Position numbers and translations under genes: made by a program. Below are positions 15,638 through 26,396 of a stretch of 64,000 nt of DNA, one piece after another. Numbering within the stretch: the first letter of the stretch is position 1; each line of letters begins with the position of its first letter. Below the pieces are notes generated by a model, which was not told the origin of the DNA, did no database searches, and worked only from the letters and a program-made list of their open reading frames with translations. The DNA is from Corynebacterium durum (lineage in GTDB: Bacteria > Actinomycetota > Actinomycetes > Mycobacteriales > Mycobacteriaceae): assembly GCF_030408675.1 (NCBI RefSeq), contig NZ_CP047200.1:186001-250000 (forward strand), given 5' to 3'.

Positions 15638-17506
15638 TTATCCTTGCTGTCCGCGGCGGGCTACCTGCGAGGTGAGTTCGGTGATCATTTTTTCCGCCGC
15701 GGTGATGTTTTTGTTGATGATGGTGATGTTCTTTTCCAGCGTCTTTTTGCGCTTTTCGCGGCTGGCCTGGTCGGCTTTGGCCACGCGCTCGGCTTCCTGG
15801 ATTTGTTTTTGGGTGGTGTCCAGCATGTCTTTGAGGTATTCGCGGTAGCGGAGTTGGATGGCGGGCCGGGCGTTGGCGATGGCTGCTTCAAGGATTTTGG
15901 AGGTGAACATTTTTGAGGTGGCGGTGGTTTCGCGCATCCAGTTGAGCAGGTTGGTTTTGCCGGAGCGCATGGCGCGGAAGCCCACGTTGAAGGCCACCCA
16001 GCTGACGCCGACGATGGCGCCAAGGCCGGTGAAGCTCACCATGGTGCCTATCACCCCGCCGAGCATGGAGCCGCCGGACATGCCCATCATGAGCATCATG
16101 GGGTCGAGAAGCCCTTGGCGTTTTGTCTGCACAGTGTGGGTTTGTAGTTCTTTTCCAATGAAGGCGGAGCTGACTTCGTTTCTGATTTGTTCCCAGATGA
16201 CGTCAGAGTCAACGAACCTGGGTTTGACGATCCTGTTTTCCAGCTCGGTGGAAAAGTAGGTGAGTGTTTCGCCGATGGCAGTCTGGAATTCGCGTTCCAT
16301 TTCTGCGGTGAAGTACTGCGGGTTTTTGCGCAGCACAGCCATGCCGTTTTTGTTGATGCGCTCGGTCCAGGATTCGCGGATGGTATCGAGTTTTTGTTCC
16401 AGCTGGTCCATGGACTCCTGCCGGATGAGGGTGAGGTCGCGGCCGAGGTAGTAGTCCCAGCTTTCGCCTTCTTTTTTGAGCTGTTTGAGTTCTTCGAGCC
16501 GGTTGGATAGGTCGGGGACGGCGGCGTCGCCTTCCCGCAGAATCTCCAGCCGTTGCTGCAGGTCCTCGCTGAGGTCGCGGAGTCCTTTGGTCGCGATGCG
16601 CAGGCCATTGGCCAGCGGAAGATGCTCGGCGATGCGGAATTTGCCGGCGATCAGCGCATTGAGGTCGTTGATGCCGGATAGTTCCAGCACTTTGCCGCCA
16701 CCTGCCGCCATGGACATTTCCGAACCAATCACTGCGAGCAGGCTGGACACGCCCACCACGGGAATATCGCGGCCGATGTGCTCACGCAGGAGTTTCTTGT
16801 TCTGCTCCACGATTTCCTGCCAGCGCACAAGGTGCTTGTCGGTCTTGGTGACGGCCACGATGATGGCTTCGATTTCGGAACCGGTATCACGGATAAAATC
16901 CATCTCGGGCTTGGTGATGGTGGTCGACGCATCGCACACGATCACCAGCACACACGCCTGATCCACCGACACTTTCGCCAGCGCCGACAGCTTCGGGTCC
17001 AACCCGCCCACACCCGGGGTATCCACAATGGTGACACCCTCCAGCGGCATCCTTCGGATCGGAATGGTGGCGCGGGTGGGCAGGGAATCCGCGTCCTCTT
17101 GCGCGGCGCGCACGGCACCAGCATTGATCCATTCACCCACCTCATTGAGGCGCACGATTTTTTCACCGTCGGGGTAGAACAGGCAGGCTTGGCCCTCCCG
17201 TAACTCATCCGTCTCGGAGGTCAGAGCAATCGCCGTTGATGTTGTGACATTCACGCCCACAGGTGAGGCATTTCGCTTGCCGACGATCGCGTTTACCAGA
17301 GAACTTTTGCCGCGTTTAACCTCTCCAACAACAACGACCGATCGTGTTTGCTGCGTGCTTGATGCGCGGGCGACGGCAAGATCGCTAATGTCATCAAGCT
17401 TGTATTGACGCAGGATTTTATCGGTAATGGTTGTCAGGAGCTTGGTTGCGCGGTCTTCAATGTCGCTGTGATCAGCCTCTTGACCTGTACGTATCTCTGT
17501 TTTCAC
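15638..17506 (-). CDS. Dynamin-like GTPase, IniA-like, with membrane-insertion segment
   Basis: 622 residues from a GTG, close to IniA in length. GTPase motifs: G1 GEVKRGKSS, switch VNVTTSTAI, G3 DTPGVGG, G4 VTKTD. A long helical stalk follows, then a hydrophobic Gly/Met-rich paddle (about 465-515: MLMMGMSGGSMLGGVIGTMV and GAIVGVSWVAFNVG) and a C-terminal coiled coil. In mycobacteria IniA is induced by cell-wall antibiotics and catalyses membrane fission. Here it stands divergent from a lipoprotein gene with a 156-bp shared promoter region, which links it to the block to 24.5 kb. Confidence 0.86.
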   Translation of the reverse strand: MKTEIRTGQEADHSDIEDRATKLLTTITDKILRQYKLDDISDLAVARASSTQQTRSVVVVGEVKRGKSSLVNAIVGKRNASPVGVNVTTSTAIALTSETDELREGQACLFYPDGEKIVRLNEVGEWINAGAVRAAQEDADSLPTRATIPIRRMPLEGVTIVDTPGVGGLDPKLSALAKVSVDQACVLVIVCDASTTITKPEMDFIRDTGSEIEAIIVAVTKTDKHLVRWQEIVEQNKKLLREHIGRDIPVVGVSSLLAVIGSEMSMAAGGGKVLELSGINDLNALIAGKFRIAEHLPLANGLRIATKGLRDLSEDLQQRLEILREGDAAVPDLSNRLEELKQLKKEGESWDYYLGRDLTLIRQESMDQLEQKLDTIRESWTERINKNGMAVLRKNPQYFTAEMEREFQTAIGETLTYFSTELENRIVKPRFVDSDVIWEQIRNEVSSAFIGKELQTHTVQTKRQGLLDPMMLMMGMSGGSMLGGVIGTMVSFTGLGAIVGVSWVAFNVGFRAMRSGKTNLLNWMRETTATSKMFTSKILEAAIANARPAIQLRYREYLKDMLDTTQKQIQEAERVAKADQASREKRKKTLEKNITIINKNITAAEKMITELTSQVARRGQQG

Positions 17507-17662
17507 AATGTGTCACTTTCGGTGATGGCACGATTCGCTTATTTACCCTATCGAAAACTTAAGGTGACTGTAACCTTTCGCACGTTATACGCATCCAAGC
17601 AAATGTTGAGGGCTGACAGCCTAAGATGTTATCTGTACTTTTTATCTCAAAAAGGAGACGCC

Positions 17663-18994
17663 ATGAAGAAGCTGAAGGCCAGCGTCGTAGCTTTGCTCAG
17701 CGTTACGCTGCTATCTGCTTGCGGAAACTTGCCTAACCCGTTAAGCAAGTCTCAGGACGGCTCGACCGGGCAGACATCCACCGCTACCGACGCTGTCGGC
17801 GCAGGAAAGGAGTCGGACGCCGCCAAAGCTTTTGACACCGGCGGATTCAAGACGGAGCCACTCAAACCGATACCGGATCCCACCCCAGAAACTGGTCACA
17901 TTACTGAGTCGTTTTTGCTGGCAGAGTACGTGCCCATGCCGTATGAAGTTGATCCTGTGTTGAGTAAAGGTAAGGGTGGCCGCGCAGTTCTCGGTGCGGG
18001 TAACTTGGGGATGATTGCATCCAATCGGGCTGTCGATATGCTGAAAGCGTATGACAACAGATTGCAATCCGGCTACTATAATTCGGCGGAAGCTCCCAAA
18101 GCTCGGGCTGTGGATCCAGCGATGACCACATTTCAGGTAGTGCTGCGCTATGACAGCCCTGCAACCGCGCAAGAGGTGGCGCAGAAGCTGGCTGAGGAAA
18201 TTACCGCGCCTGTCGCTGAAGGTGAGTTGGCTGTGTCTTATGTACCAGACTCTATCCCCAACATGCCCAACACTTACGCAGCGCATTATACATCGGAGAG
18301 TACAGGAGAGACAGACTATAGCGCGTTTACTCCCTACAATGAGTATGTAGTCTATACATGGACATCGACGCCTGTTGGTCAGGAACAATGGAGTCGAGAC
18401 TATGTCAAAAAATCCTACGACAAGCAGATTCCATTGCTGGAGCAGTTCCCGGGCATAAAAACTCCAGCAGGATACGGTAAAGCTACAAATTATCCACCCC
18501 ACGATCCCAACAACATTGCCATCTATGCTTTGCAAAAACGTGAGGGGGATTCTGCGCAGGTCCCAGGTACGTATGGTCCGCGTGGTACGGCAGCGTTTTA
18601 CTCCAATACCAAAAACATCTACGACACTATTACGCAAGCTGGATCAGTGAAGAATGGTAAGGCGGTCTCGCTTGTGTTCCGTGCCGATAATGATTTTGGT
18701 GCCCAAGCGATCCTCAACTCCTTCATGTCCAAGGATCTGCAAGCCGGGGCAAAACAGTACGATGAACCGCAGGGCGTTCCAGGTACTAGCTGTACCGAGA
18801 ACGAAGAGGTGAATGGTACTCAATATGCTTGTTACGTGACTAATGGCCGTTATGTTGCTGATGTTAGCGACCGCACCTACACCAACAAACCGCAAGACAA
18901 GGCTGACAAGAAGCAGCTAGTCTCACAGATGGCCGCGGCACAATATGAGATTCTGAAGAAAGCTGATCAGAAGATCGAAAACGTCAAAAACTAG
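17663..18994 (+). CDS. Putative lipoprotein of the Ini-like block
   Basis: 443 residues from the ATG at 17663, which has a strong ribosome site (AAAGGAG). The N-terminus is a lipoprotein signal: MKKLKASVVALLSVTLL then LSAC, with Cys22 as lipidation site. The rest is a secreted domain of unknown family with two late cysteines (SCTENEEVNGTQYACYV) likely to form a disulfide. It is divergent from the IniA-like gene and 82 bp upstream of the Hsp70 gene. It should sit on the outer face of the membrane and could be the extracytoplasmic part of the apparatus; that role is inferred from position only. Confidence 0.78.
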   Translation: MKKLKASVVALLSVTLLSACGNLPNPLSKSQDGSTGQTSTATDAVGAGKESDAAKAFDTGGFKTEPLKPIPDPTPETGHITESFLLAEYVPMPYEVDPVLSKGKGGRAVLGAGNLGMIASNRAVDMLKAYDNRLQSGYYNSAEAPKARAVDPAMTTFQVVLRYDSPATAQEVAQKLAEEITAPVAEGELAVSYVPDSIPNMPNTYAAHYTSESTGETDYSAFTPYNEYVVYTWTSTPVGQEQWSRDYVKKSYDKQIPLLEQFPGIKTPAGYGKATNYPPHDPNNIAIYALQKREGDSAQVPGTYGPRGTAAFYSNTKNIYDTITQAGSVKNGKAVSLVFRADNDFGAQAILNSFMSKDLQAGAKQYDEPQGVPGTSCTENEEVNGTQYACYVTNGRYVADVSDRTYTNKPQDKADKKQLVSQMAAAQYEILKKADQKIENVKN

Positions 18995-19001
18995 AGGCAT
19001 C

Positions 19002-19031
19002 GGGAGACCCCGCTGGTAGTTGTGGTCTCCC
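19002..19031 (+). terminator. Hairpin between lipoprotein and Hsp70 genes
   Basis: Perfect 8-bp stem GGGAGACC/GGTCTCCC with a 14-nt loop. No T-run follows, so it may be a partial terminator or an mRNA processing or stability element inside one transcript. Confidence 0.45.
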
Positions 19032-19076
19032 TGGTGTTGCGTTTATCTACAAAGAACATTGTGAAAGGGCGGCTAC

Positions 19077-20966
19077 ATGTCCGGGACAAACTGGACCATT
19101 GGCATTGACTTTGGAACCTCCAACACGGCGGCGGCGCACACAAACCCCGTCAAGGGAACCGTTGAGGCGGTGAATCTTAGCCACAACCGCACTACTATGT
19201 CCTCGTCCGTGTACGTCGAATCACCCGAGCAGATCGACGTTGGCGACGTCGCTATGGACAAGGCTGAGTCCAACCCTGCGGGTTTCATTCCGGCACCCAA
19301 GCGCGTGATCCCGCAGCAAATGTTCCAGGTCAACGGCTATGATCTGTCCGCCTCCATGCCGGTTGCTGCGGTGTTGTCCTCCGTAGTGCAGCGCGTGTCT
19401 CGCGAACATGGCAACGTACAGCCTTCCGAACTGGTGCTCACCCACCCGGAGGCGTGGTCCTCCAACGAGATTAAGGTTCTGCTGGATGCCGCTGCCCAAC
19501 TGGGCTTGTCGGCGGCGAAAATCACCACCATTTCCGAGCCTCAGGCTGCCGCGCACTACTATTCCCGAGCAAAAGCCCTGCAGCCGGGGCAACGCATCGC
19601 TGTGTTCGACTTCGGCGGTGGCACATTGGACGTTGCCGTGCTGGAAGCCAATGACAATGATGCCTTCGATGTGATTGCTGCCCGCGGCGATAACACACTG
19701 GGTGGAAAAACCTTCGATGCGATGATGCGCAGGTGGGTTGACCAGCAGCTTGATGACCGCAACCCAGAACTCCTGGATTACTTCCGCACCCAGGCACCTC
19801 TGCAGGAACGCCACGCGCTGGAAGATTCCATCCGCCGTGCTAAGGAACTTCTCTCTGAGGCTTCCTACGCCACGGTAGTGGTCAGCGGCGGTGGTGAGAC
19901 CGAACGTTTTCAGATCACTCGCGCCGAATTTGAAGAGATTATTTCCCCGGCATTGGATAAAGCTGCGGCGCTGACCCGAGCCACGCTTGCCGACGCGGGA
20001 ATCACCAACGCTGAGGATCTTGTTGCGTTATATCTCACCGGCGGCTCATCACGTATTCCGCTTGTGCAGGACCGCCTCAAGAATTTTGGACCACTCGCCA
20101 CATTGGATGACCCGAAAACCGTGGTCGCTCAAGGTGCCATTTCCGCCTTAGGCCCCATCGTTCGCGGCATGACCCCGCACAACATGGGTGCAGATGCCCC
20201 GACTATGCAAGAACCGGCTCAGGGTGGAGTGGACTTCGGGTCATCCGGCTATGGTACTCCGAACTATGGCACAACGAATTACGGTGCATCAGCACCTAGT
20301 GCGACAGCACCCGCAGGGCAGGTGGCCTCGGCGACCCCTGCGGCGTCGACAAGCGCGCCCACGAAAACCCGCAGAAACCTGATCATTGCAGCAGCAGCGG
20401 TTGTTGCAGTGGCAGCGATTGGTGCAACGACGTTGTATCTGTTGGGCAACCGTAATTCGGAGGAAACGACCACGACACAACCAACCGCAGCGGCTACTAG
20501 CAGTGCAAGCGCGGGCAACTTGGTGAGTCGTGAGGCAGTGATTGCCGCTGCCCCGTCCAAGTTCAGGGAAAGCCTGGATAAATGCGAACTCAACGGAACT
20601 ACTGAGACTGGTCGACTGAAAGTTCAATGCCAGATCAAGGAAGGAAGTTCCGCGTATAGTTACTTCGCTAGGGACTCGACATCGGTTCCCATAGTAACGT
20701 TCAACATCGACCCTGACAGCTCGGATATTGAGCGTCGTCGTATCACTGAAGGCTGGTACGACACACGCAACAAAGACACTGAAACCGTGGAAAACGGCAA
20801 CAAAACCGCAGCTGCGTTTATCTACTCTGACACCGCAACGTCCGGTAGCAACAACAAATACTCATTGGCCTACTCCAGTACTGAGACAAACCTCATCCTG
20901 ACCAGCTCTGATCTGAAGGACAAGGAATCTGCAAAGGCCTATCTCCAGGCGGCCGGACTGATGTAG
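19077..20966 (+). CDS. Membrane-anchored Hsp70-like ATPase lacking a substrate-binding domain
   Basis: 629 residues. The first 360 or so form an Hsp70/actin-type ATPase: phosphate 1 GIDFGTSNTAAA, phosphate 2 VFDFGGGTLDVAVLE, adenosine LTGGSSRIPLV. The canonical beta-sandwich substrate domain is absent. Instead there is a Gly/Ser/Ala linker (about 365-430), one membrane helix (about 436-458, LIIAAAAVVAVAAIGATTL) and an extracytoplasmic domain of about 170 residues with two Cys (CELN, VQCQI). The ATPase is thus cytoplasmic and tethered. The linkage to dynamin-like genes and an ECF sigma suggests sensing or energy coupling in envelope stress. The ectodomain family is not recognised. Confidence 0.85.
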   Translation: MSGTNWTIGIDFGTSNTAAAHTNPVKGTVEAVNLSHNRTTMSSSVYVESPEQIDVGDVAMDKAESNPAGFIPAPKRVIPQQMFQVNGYDLSASMPVAAVLSSVVQRVSREHGNVQPSELVLTHPEAWSSNEIKVLLDAAAQLGLSAAKITTISEPQAAAHYYSRAKALQPGQRIAVFDFGGGTLDVAVLEANDNDAFDVIAARGDNTLGGKTFDAMMRRWVDQQLDDRNPELLDYFRTQAPLQERHALEDSIRRAKELLSEASYATVVVSGGGETERFQITRAEFEEIISPALDKAAALTRATLADAGITNAEDLVALYLTGGSSRIPLVQDRLKNFGPLATLDDPKTVVAQGAISALGPIVRGMTPHNMGADAPTMQEPAQGGVDFGSSGYGTPNYGTTNYGASAPSATAPAGQVASATPAASTSAPTKTRRNLIIAAAAVVAVAAIGATTLYLLGNRNSEETTTTQPTAAATSSASAGNLVSREAVIAAAPSKFRESLDKCELNGTTETGRLKVQCQIKEGSSAYSYFARDSTSVPIVTFNIDPDSSDIERRRITEGWYDTRNKDTETVENGNKTAAAFIYSDTATSGSNNKYSLAYSSTETNLILTSSDLKDKESAKAYLQAAGLM

Positions 20967-21114
20967 CTAGGTTCCCAAAATAAAAATGATCATCGGTTGT
21001 AACTTTCTGTAGCTACGGCGTGTCTAAGTAGTGTCCAGCAGATAGGTTCGCCAGCGCTGACGGTCATAACCAAGACCGTAACAAGCGGGACCTGCCAACA
21101 AGAAAGGAATATTC

Positions 21115-22179
21115 ATGAGCGACAATCCAGTGCAGGGTATGCAGGAAAACATCGAGGCAGCTATCCATGGTGCGCAGAGCGCGTTTAGTAGCTTCACCAG
21201 TTCAGGTGGCTCATCTGCCGGTTCTTCTGACGTTGCTGGGTCATCCGCAGGCTCCTCAGGCGACGCTGAAGCAGCAGCCGGTTCTTCTGCCATCCACGAT
21301 GCAGCCGGTGGTTCCTCGGCAGGCTCCTCCGATGCCGCCGGGTCATCTGCTGGCTCCTCCGACGTTGCCGGATCCTCCGTGACCCACGACGCTGCAGCCG
21401 GCTCTTCTGCCGCTGCTGGTTCCTCAGCTAGCGCAGGCTCGGCTGGCTCAGGTTCAGCAAGCGCAACTCCTGTCGATCACATGCCTGACCAGCCTGAACC
21501 GGACATTTCGAACGGTTTCAGCCCGGACTACTCCCAGGATGATGTTCTGATCGCCGACCCGTACGCAAGCGATGCGCAGAACATTTCCAGCCGCGATGTT
21601 GATGGCGACGGCAGCATCGACGTCGTACATTCCACCACTGATGGTGTGCAGCAGATTGATTATCTCGACAACCAGGGCGAGGTTATTCTCACCGATGTTG
21701 ACTTAGATGGCAACGGCACGTTTGAAACGGCCGTCACCACTGAAGAAGACAATGTTGTGGTTGCATCGTCCGACATTGACGACGATGGTGACATGGACGT
21801 GATCAGCTACGCCGACGGCGCAACCGGCCAAGTGTTCCAGGAAGACACAGTTGAGGGCAATGTTGTTGTTGATTCTCAGCTCGACTTGGACGGCGATGGC
21901 ATCACCGATGTGGAGCTGATGGACGACAACAAGGACGGCACTTTTGATGTCGCCGCTGTTGACTCAGACATGGATGGTCACGCAAACGTGCTTTATCACG
22001 ATGTAAACGGTGATGGAAACTTCGACTACGCAGCTTTCGACTCCGACGGTGACGGCATCATGGACACCAACGTGGATGCTAGCTCGTACGCCAATGGTTC
22101 AGTTGGTTCTGTGGATAACTTTGACAACCTCGGACACGACTCCGTCCAGCACGATGCTGGTATGGACGGCACTTTCTAA
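21115..22179 (+). CDS. Ala/Ser/Gly-rich acidic protein with calcium-type DxDxDG repeats
   Basis: 354 residues with no signal peptide. An N-terminal helix (about 1-25) is followed by a low-complexity region (about 30-120) built on GSSAGSS, SDVAGSS and HDAA units. The C-terminal half has eight acidic loops of the EF-hand/dockerin type, for example DVDGDGSID, DVDLDGNGT, DLDGDGITD, DVNGDGNFD and DSDGDGIMD, spaced about 20-30 residues apart, so calcium binding is expected. Its place after Hsp70 mirrors the Gly/Ala-rich IniB of mycobacteria, though I see no IniB N-terminal homology. Location in the cell is unclear because there is no export signal. Confidence 0.75.
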   Translation: MSDNPVQGMQENIEAAIHGAQSAFSSFTSSGGSSAGSSDVAGSSAGSSGDAEAAAGSSAIHDAAGGSSAGSSDAAGSSAGSSDVAGSSVTHDAAAGSSAAAGSSASAGSAGSGSASATPVDHMPDQPEPDISNGFSPDYSQDDVLIADPYASDAQNISSRDVDGDGSIDVVHSTTDGVQQIDYLDNQGEVILTDVDLDGNGTFETAVTTEEDNVVVASSDIDDDGDMDVISYADGATGQVFQEDTVEGNVVVDSQLDLDGDGITDVELMDDNKDGTFDVAAVDSDMDGHANVLYHDVNGDGNFDYAAFDSDGDGIMDTNVDASSYANGSVGSVDNFDNLGHDSVQHDAGMDGTF

Positions 22180-22233
22180 CAGCTCGACCTTCACTCCTCC
22201 CTTCCCACTGCAACACACAAGGAAATAACGGTA

Positions 22234-23319
22234 ATGACCTCCATGGACGGATATGACGACCACTCCATGTTCGATGAGTTGAACTCGCTCATTGACCCGA
22301 GCGACCTCGAAGACGATTCTTTCAATGAGTCCTTCGACGATATGGGGCATGATCACCCCTTCGCAGATCCGTTCGTGGATCCCATTGCCGACGACCCGGC
22401 TGTCAATATCCCGGATGACGGCCTCCCTGTTGTGCCTGATCTGCACGATCATCCCATCGATCCGACCACGCACGACCCTGCCGTGCAGGACCCCGCAGTG
22501 CAGGACCCCGCCGTTGCTGACCCCAACATGGTGGATCCAGATACCGTGGACATTGACGATGCTGATCCCGGTCATGCCGACCCTGCCCCCGCACCGGAAG
22601 TCCACGACCCAACCACCCATGATCCGGTTATCGACGCCCCCGCTCCCGATCCTGCGCCCGAATCCGACCCGTCCCTTGATGTTCCTGCTCCAGGGGAGGA
22701 GCCCGCACTGGATGATGATGGCGTGTACGGCAACTCCTACGAGTGGAACTCTGACTGGTTCTACCAACAGGTAGATGGTTATTGCGGCCCCACCTCCGTG
22801 GCCATTATTGCCAACGAGTTCTCTGACGCTGGCATCACCGACCCGCAGGTTATGGTGGACCAGGCGTACAACATGGGCCTCACGCAGGACATTTCCGAAG
22901 GCTTGTATATGGAGGATATTCAGACATTGCTGGATGCCTCCGGCGTGCCCTGTGAGACTGTTACGAGTTCTATGGATGACCTCGCCGCTCGCCTTGACGC
23001 TGGTTGCGGCGTGATTGCCGCCGTGGATTCCGGCGAGCTGTGGGGCGATTCCGCTGATGCGGCTGGCGAAGATAATATGCCAGATCACGCGCTCGTTGTC
23101 TCTGAGATTGATACCAATACAGGCATGGTCACCCTGGAAGATCCGGGTAACCCTGATGGGAATGGCACTCAGGTCCCGATCAGTCAGTTTGAGGATGCCT
23201 GGGCAGACAGTGGCTTCCAGATGGTGGCCACCACCGAGGGTGACCCTGATCTGGGTGGGACTAGCGACAACCCGCAACTCGCTTTTGTTAACGTGACAGG
23301 TAGTGATGTTATTCAGTAA
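22234..23319 (+). CDS. C39-like cysteine peptidase domain with acidic Pro/Asp-rich N-terminal region
   Basis: 361 residues, no signal peptide. Residues 1-165 are disordered and acidic with DPAVQDPAV and HDPTTHDP repeats. The C-terminal 190 residues look like a papain-fold C39-type domain: catalytic Cys in YCGPTSVAII (about residue 185), His in PDHALVVSEID (about 288), and Asp in VTLEDPG. C39 domains cleave at double-Gly sites in leader peptides, or serve as inactive binding modules; here there is no ABC transporter attached. Tight linkage to the DxDxDG protein and the Asp-rich protein suggests these may be substrates or partners. This is inference. Confidence 0.72.
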   Translation: MTSMDGYDDHSMFDELNSLIDPSDLEDDSFNESFDDMGHDHPFADPFVDPIADDPAVNIPDDGLPVVPDLHDHPIDPTTHDPAVQDPAVQDPAVADPNMVDPDTVDIDDADPGHADPAPAPEVHDPTTHDPVIDAPAPDPAPESDPSLDVPAPGEEPALDDDGVYGNSYEWNSDWFYQQVDGYCGPTSVAIIANEFSDAGITDPQVMVDQAYNMGLTQDISEGLYMEDIQTLLDASGVPCETVTSSMDDLAARLDAGCGVIAAVDSGELWGDSADAAGEDNMPDHALVVSEIDTNTGMVTLEDPGNPDGNGTQVPISQFEDAWADSGFQMVATTEGDPDLGGTSDNPQLAFVNVTGSDVIQ

Positions 23320-23355
23320 CGTTGCGGTAAAATGCACATGCTCTGGAGTTGATGG

Positions 23356-23820
23356 ATGATGACGATGCCCCACGATGATGCGGCTCCCTTGACCCCTGAT
23401 CTTTCGTTACCAGTGGATTCCCTGGACCCAGCCGTGTGGGACCGAATCCTCTCCGACGCTCTCGCCATGCCTGATGACGACATTGATGCCTCCATCGTCC
23501 CCGACTATGACGAGTCGGATGAAATCACATTGGACGACACCGACTTCGACAGCATCATGCTTATCGACGCCGATGCAACCGATGATTCCACGGATGCCAA
23601 TGATCAGGCTCATGACGAGGTCACGCATGACGACGTTGATGATATGGACAACGGGGACGATAACAGCGACTTCGGGCAGCACGACCTCACGTTTGACGTG
23701 TCCCATGACGACACTTTTCACGACAACGACGATGGCCACAACAGTGCAGTCACCTATCACAATGATGACAATGGATTCGATACCGACGACATAGACATTG
23801 ACTTTGACATCAATGGATAG
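23356..23820 (+). CDS. Small, extremely Asp-rich protein
   Basis: 154 residues, no signal peptide or membrane segment. The start at 23356 is chosen because GGAG lies 7 nt upstream. The N-terminal part (about 1-40, LDPAVWDRILSDALAMPDDD) could form one helix; the rest is dominated by Asp, His and Asn (for example TDDIDIDFDING at the end). It is 36 bp after the peptidase gene and in the same operon. No family is recognised. The composition suggests a metal- or calcium-binding or chaperone-client protein, in keeping with its two acidic neighbours. Confidence 0.6.
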   Translation: MMTMPHDDAAPLTPDLSLPVDSLDPAVWDRILSDALAMPDDDIDASIVPDYDESDEITLDDTDFDSIMLIDADATDDSTDANDQAHDEVTHDDVDDMDNGDDNSDFGQHDLTFDVSHDDTFHDNDDGHNSAVTYHNDDNGFDTDDIDIDFDING

Positions 23821-23870
23821 CATAAAAGCTGTATGCATTTGTCTTCAAAATAGGTTGAGCTAGGCTAAAG

Positions 23871-23892
23871 TTGATAGGAGGTTGATAGGCGG
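23871..23892 (+). promoter_or_regulatory. 11-bp tandem direct repeat upstream of the ECF sigma gene
   Basis: TTGATAGGAGG followed at once by TTGATAGGCGG. It lies 54 bp before the sigma start and could be a regulator site. A small GCATA/TATGC hairpin (23820-23836) just after the Asp-rich gene precedes it. Confidence 0.35.
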
Positions 23893-23945
23893 CGACGCCA
23901 CTTTATTTGTGGTGTGCGCATACGAGTGAAGGTTTGTTTGGGTAC

Positions 23946-24479
23946 ATGAATGATGATGCTGAGCTTCTAAGCAAAGCACGCGAGGGCGACGAGCGTGCCT
24001 TCGCGGAACTTGTCACCAGGTATCAACACATTGCCTGGAGCGTATGCATGCGCATTACCGAAAACCAGCATGATGCAGAGGACGCACTTCAGCATGCGCT
24101 GGCCTCAACGTGGAAAAATCTGTCTCGCTTTCGCGGCGAATCGAAATTTGGCACCTGGTTCTACCGCATCGCCAGCAACGCGGCCGTAGCGTTAGTGCGC
24201 AAACGCAAGCAAGAAAAACCCATTGACGATGATGAAGACGGTTATTTCATCCAGCTGGAGGACACAGCAGCCGCCTTTGAAGAACAACTTGCTGACCATG
24301 ACCGGCTCAGTATCGCACTGCAACAGATCAATGCTGATTCCCGCGAAGCACTCGTCCTCGCGGAAGTGGCGGGGCTAACATACGCAGAAATAGCGGTCCA
24401 CCAGAATGCTTCCCTGTCTGCGGTGAAAGTGCGTATTCACCGCGCAAAGAAGAAACTGGCGGACCTTCTGGAAAAGTAG
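23946..24479 (+). CDS. ECF-type RNA polymerase sigma factor
   Basis: 177 residues from the ATG at 23946; a GTG at 23907 would add 13 residues. Region 2 is clear (AFAELVTRYQHIAWSVCMRI, then FGTWFYRIASNAAV) and so is region 4 (ALVLAEVAGLTYAEIAVHQN, then SAVKVRIHRAKKKL). No anti-sigma gene adjoins it. It ends the Ini-like block in the same direction as the Hsp70 genes, so it may direct transcription of that block; the membrane-anchored Hsp70 would be a candidate for its control. Convergent with leuA, with 3 bp between the genes. Confidence 0.86.
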   Translation: MNDDAELLSKAREGDERAFAELVTRYQHIAWSVCMRITENQHDAEDALQHALASTWKNLSRFRGESKFGTWFYRIASNAAVALVRKRKQEKPIDDDEDGYFIQLEDTAAAFEEQLADHDRLSIALQQINADSREALVLAEVAGLTYAEIAVHQNASLSAVKVRIHRAKKKLADLLEK

Positions 24480-24482
24480 CGG

Positions 24483-26303
<1,821 letters not shown>

Positions 26304-26351
26304 TTAAAAAATTCCTTTGGGGATTGGTTGGTTACCCAGTTTCCTATGGGC

Positions 26352-26394
26352 CACGGCTGGCGCGCCTGAACTCCGCGACGGGGTGCCAGCCGTG
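26352..26394 (-). promoter_or_regulatory. leuA attenuator hairpin
   Basis: Perfect 10-bp stem CACGGCTGGC/GCCAGCCGTG with a 23-nt loop, beginning 2 nt after the leader-peptide stop codon. In the 5' leader of leuA it can act as the terminator or anti-antiterminator arm of transcriptional attenuation. A run TTTTTT lies further down near 26307-26313. Confidence 0.75.
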
Positions 26395-26396
26395 CT

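Noticed and set aside
17563..21030. GTAAC elements upstream of the lipoprotein and the DxDxDG genes as -35 boxes of the ECF sigma
   Set aside because: Spacing and -10 sequences differ between the two sites, so no common promoter could be built.
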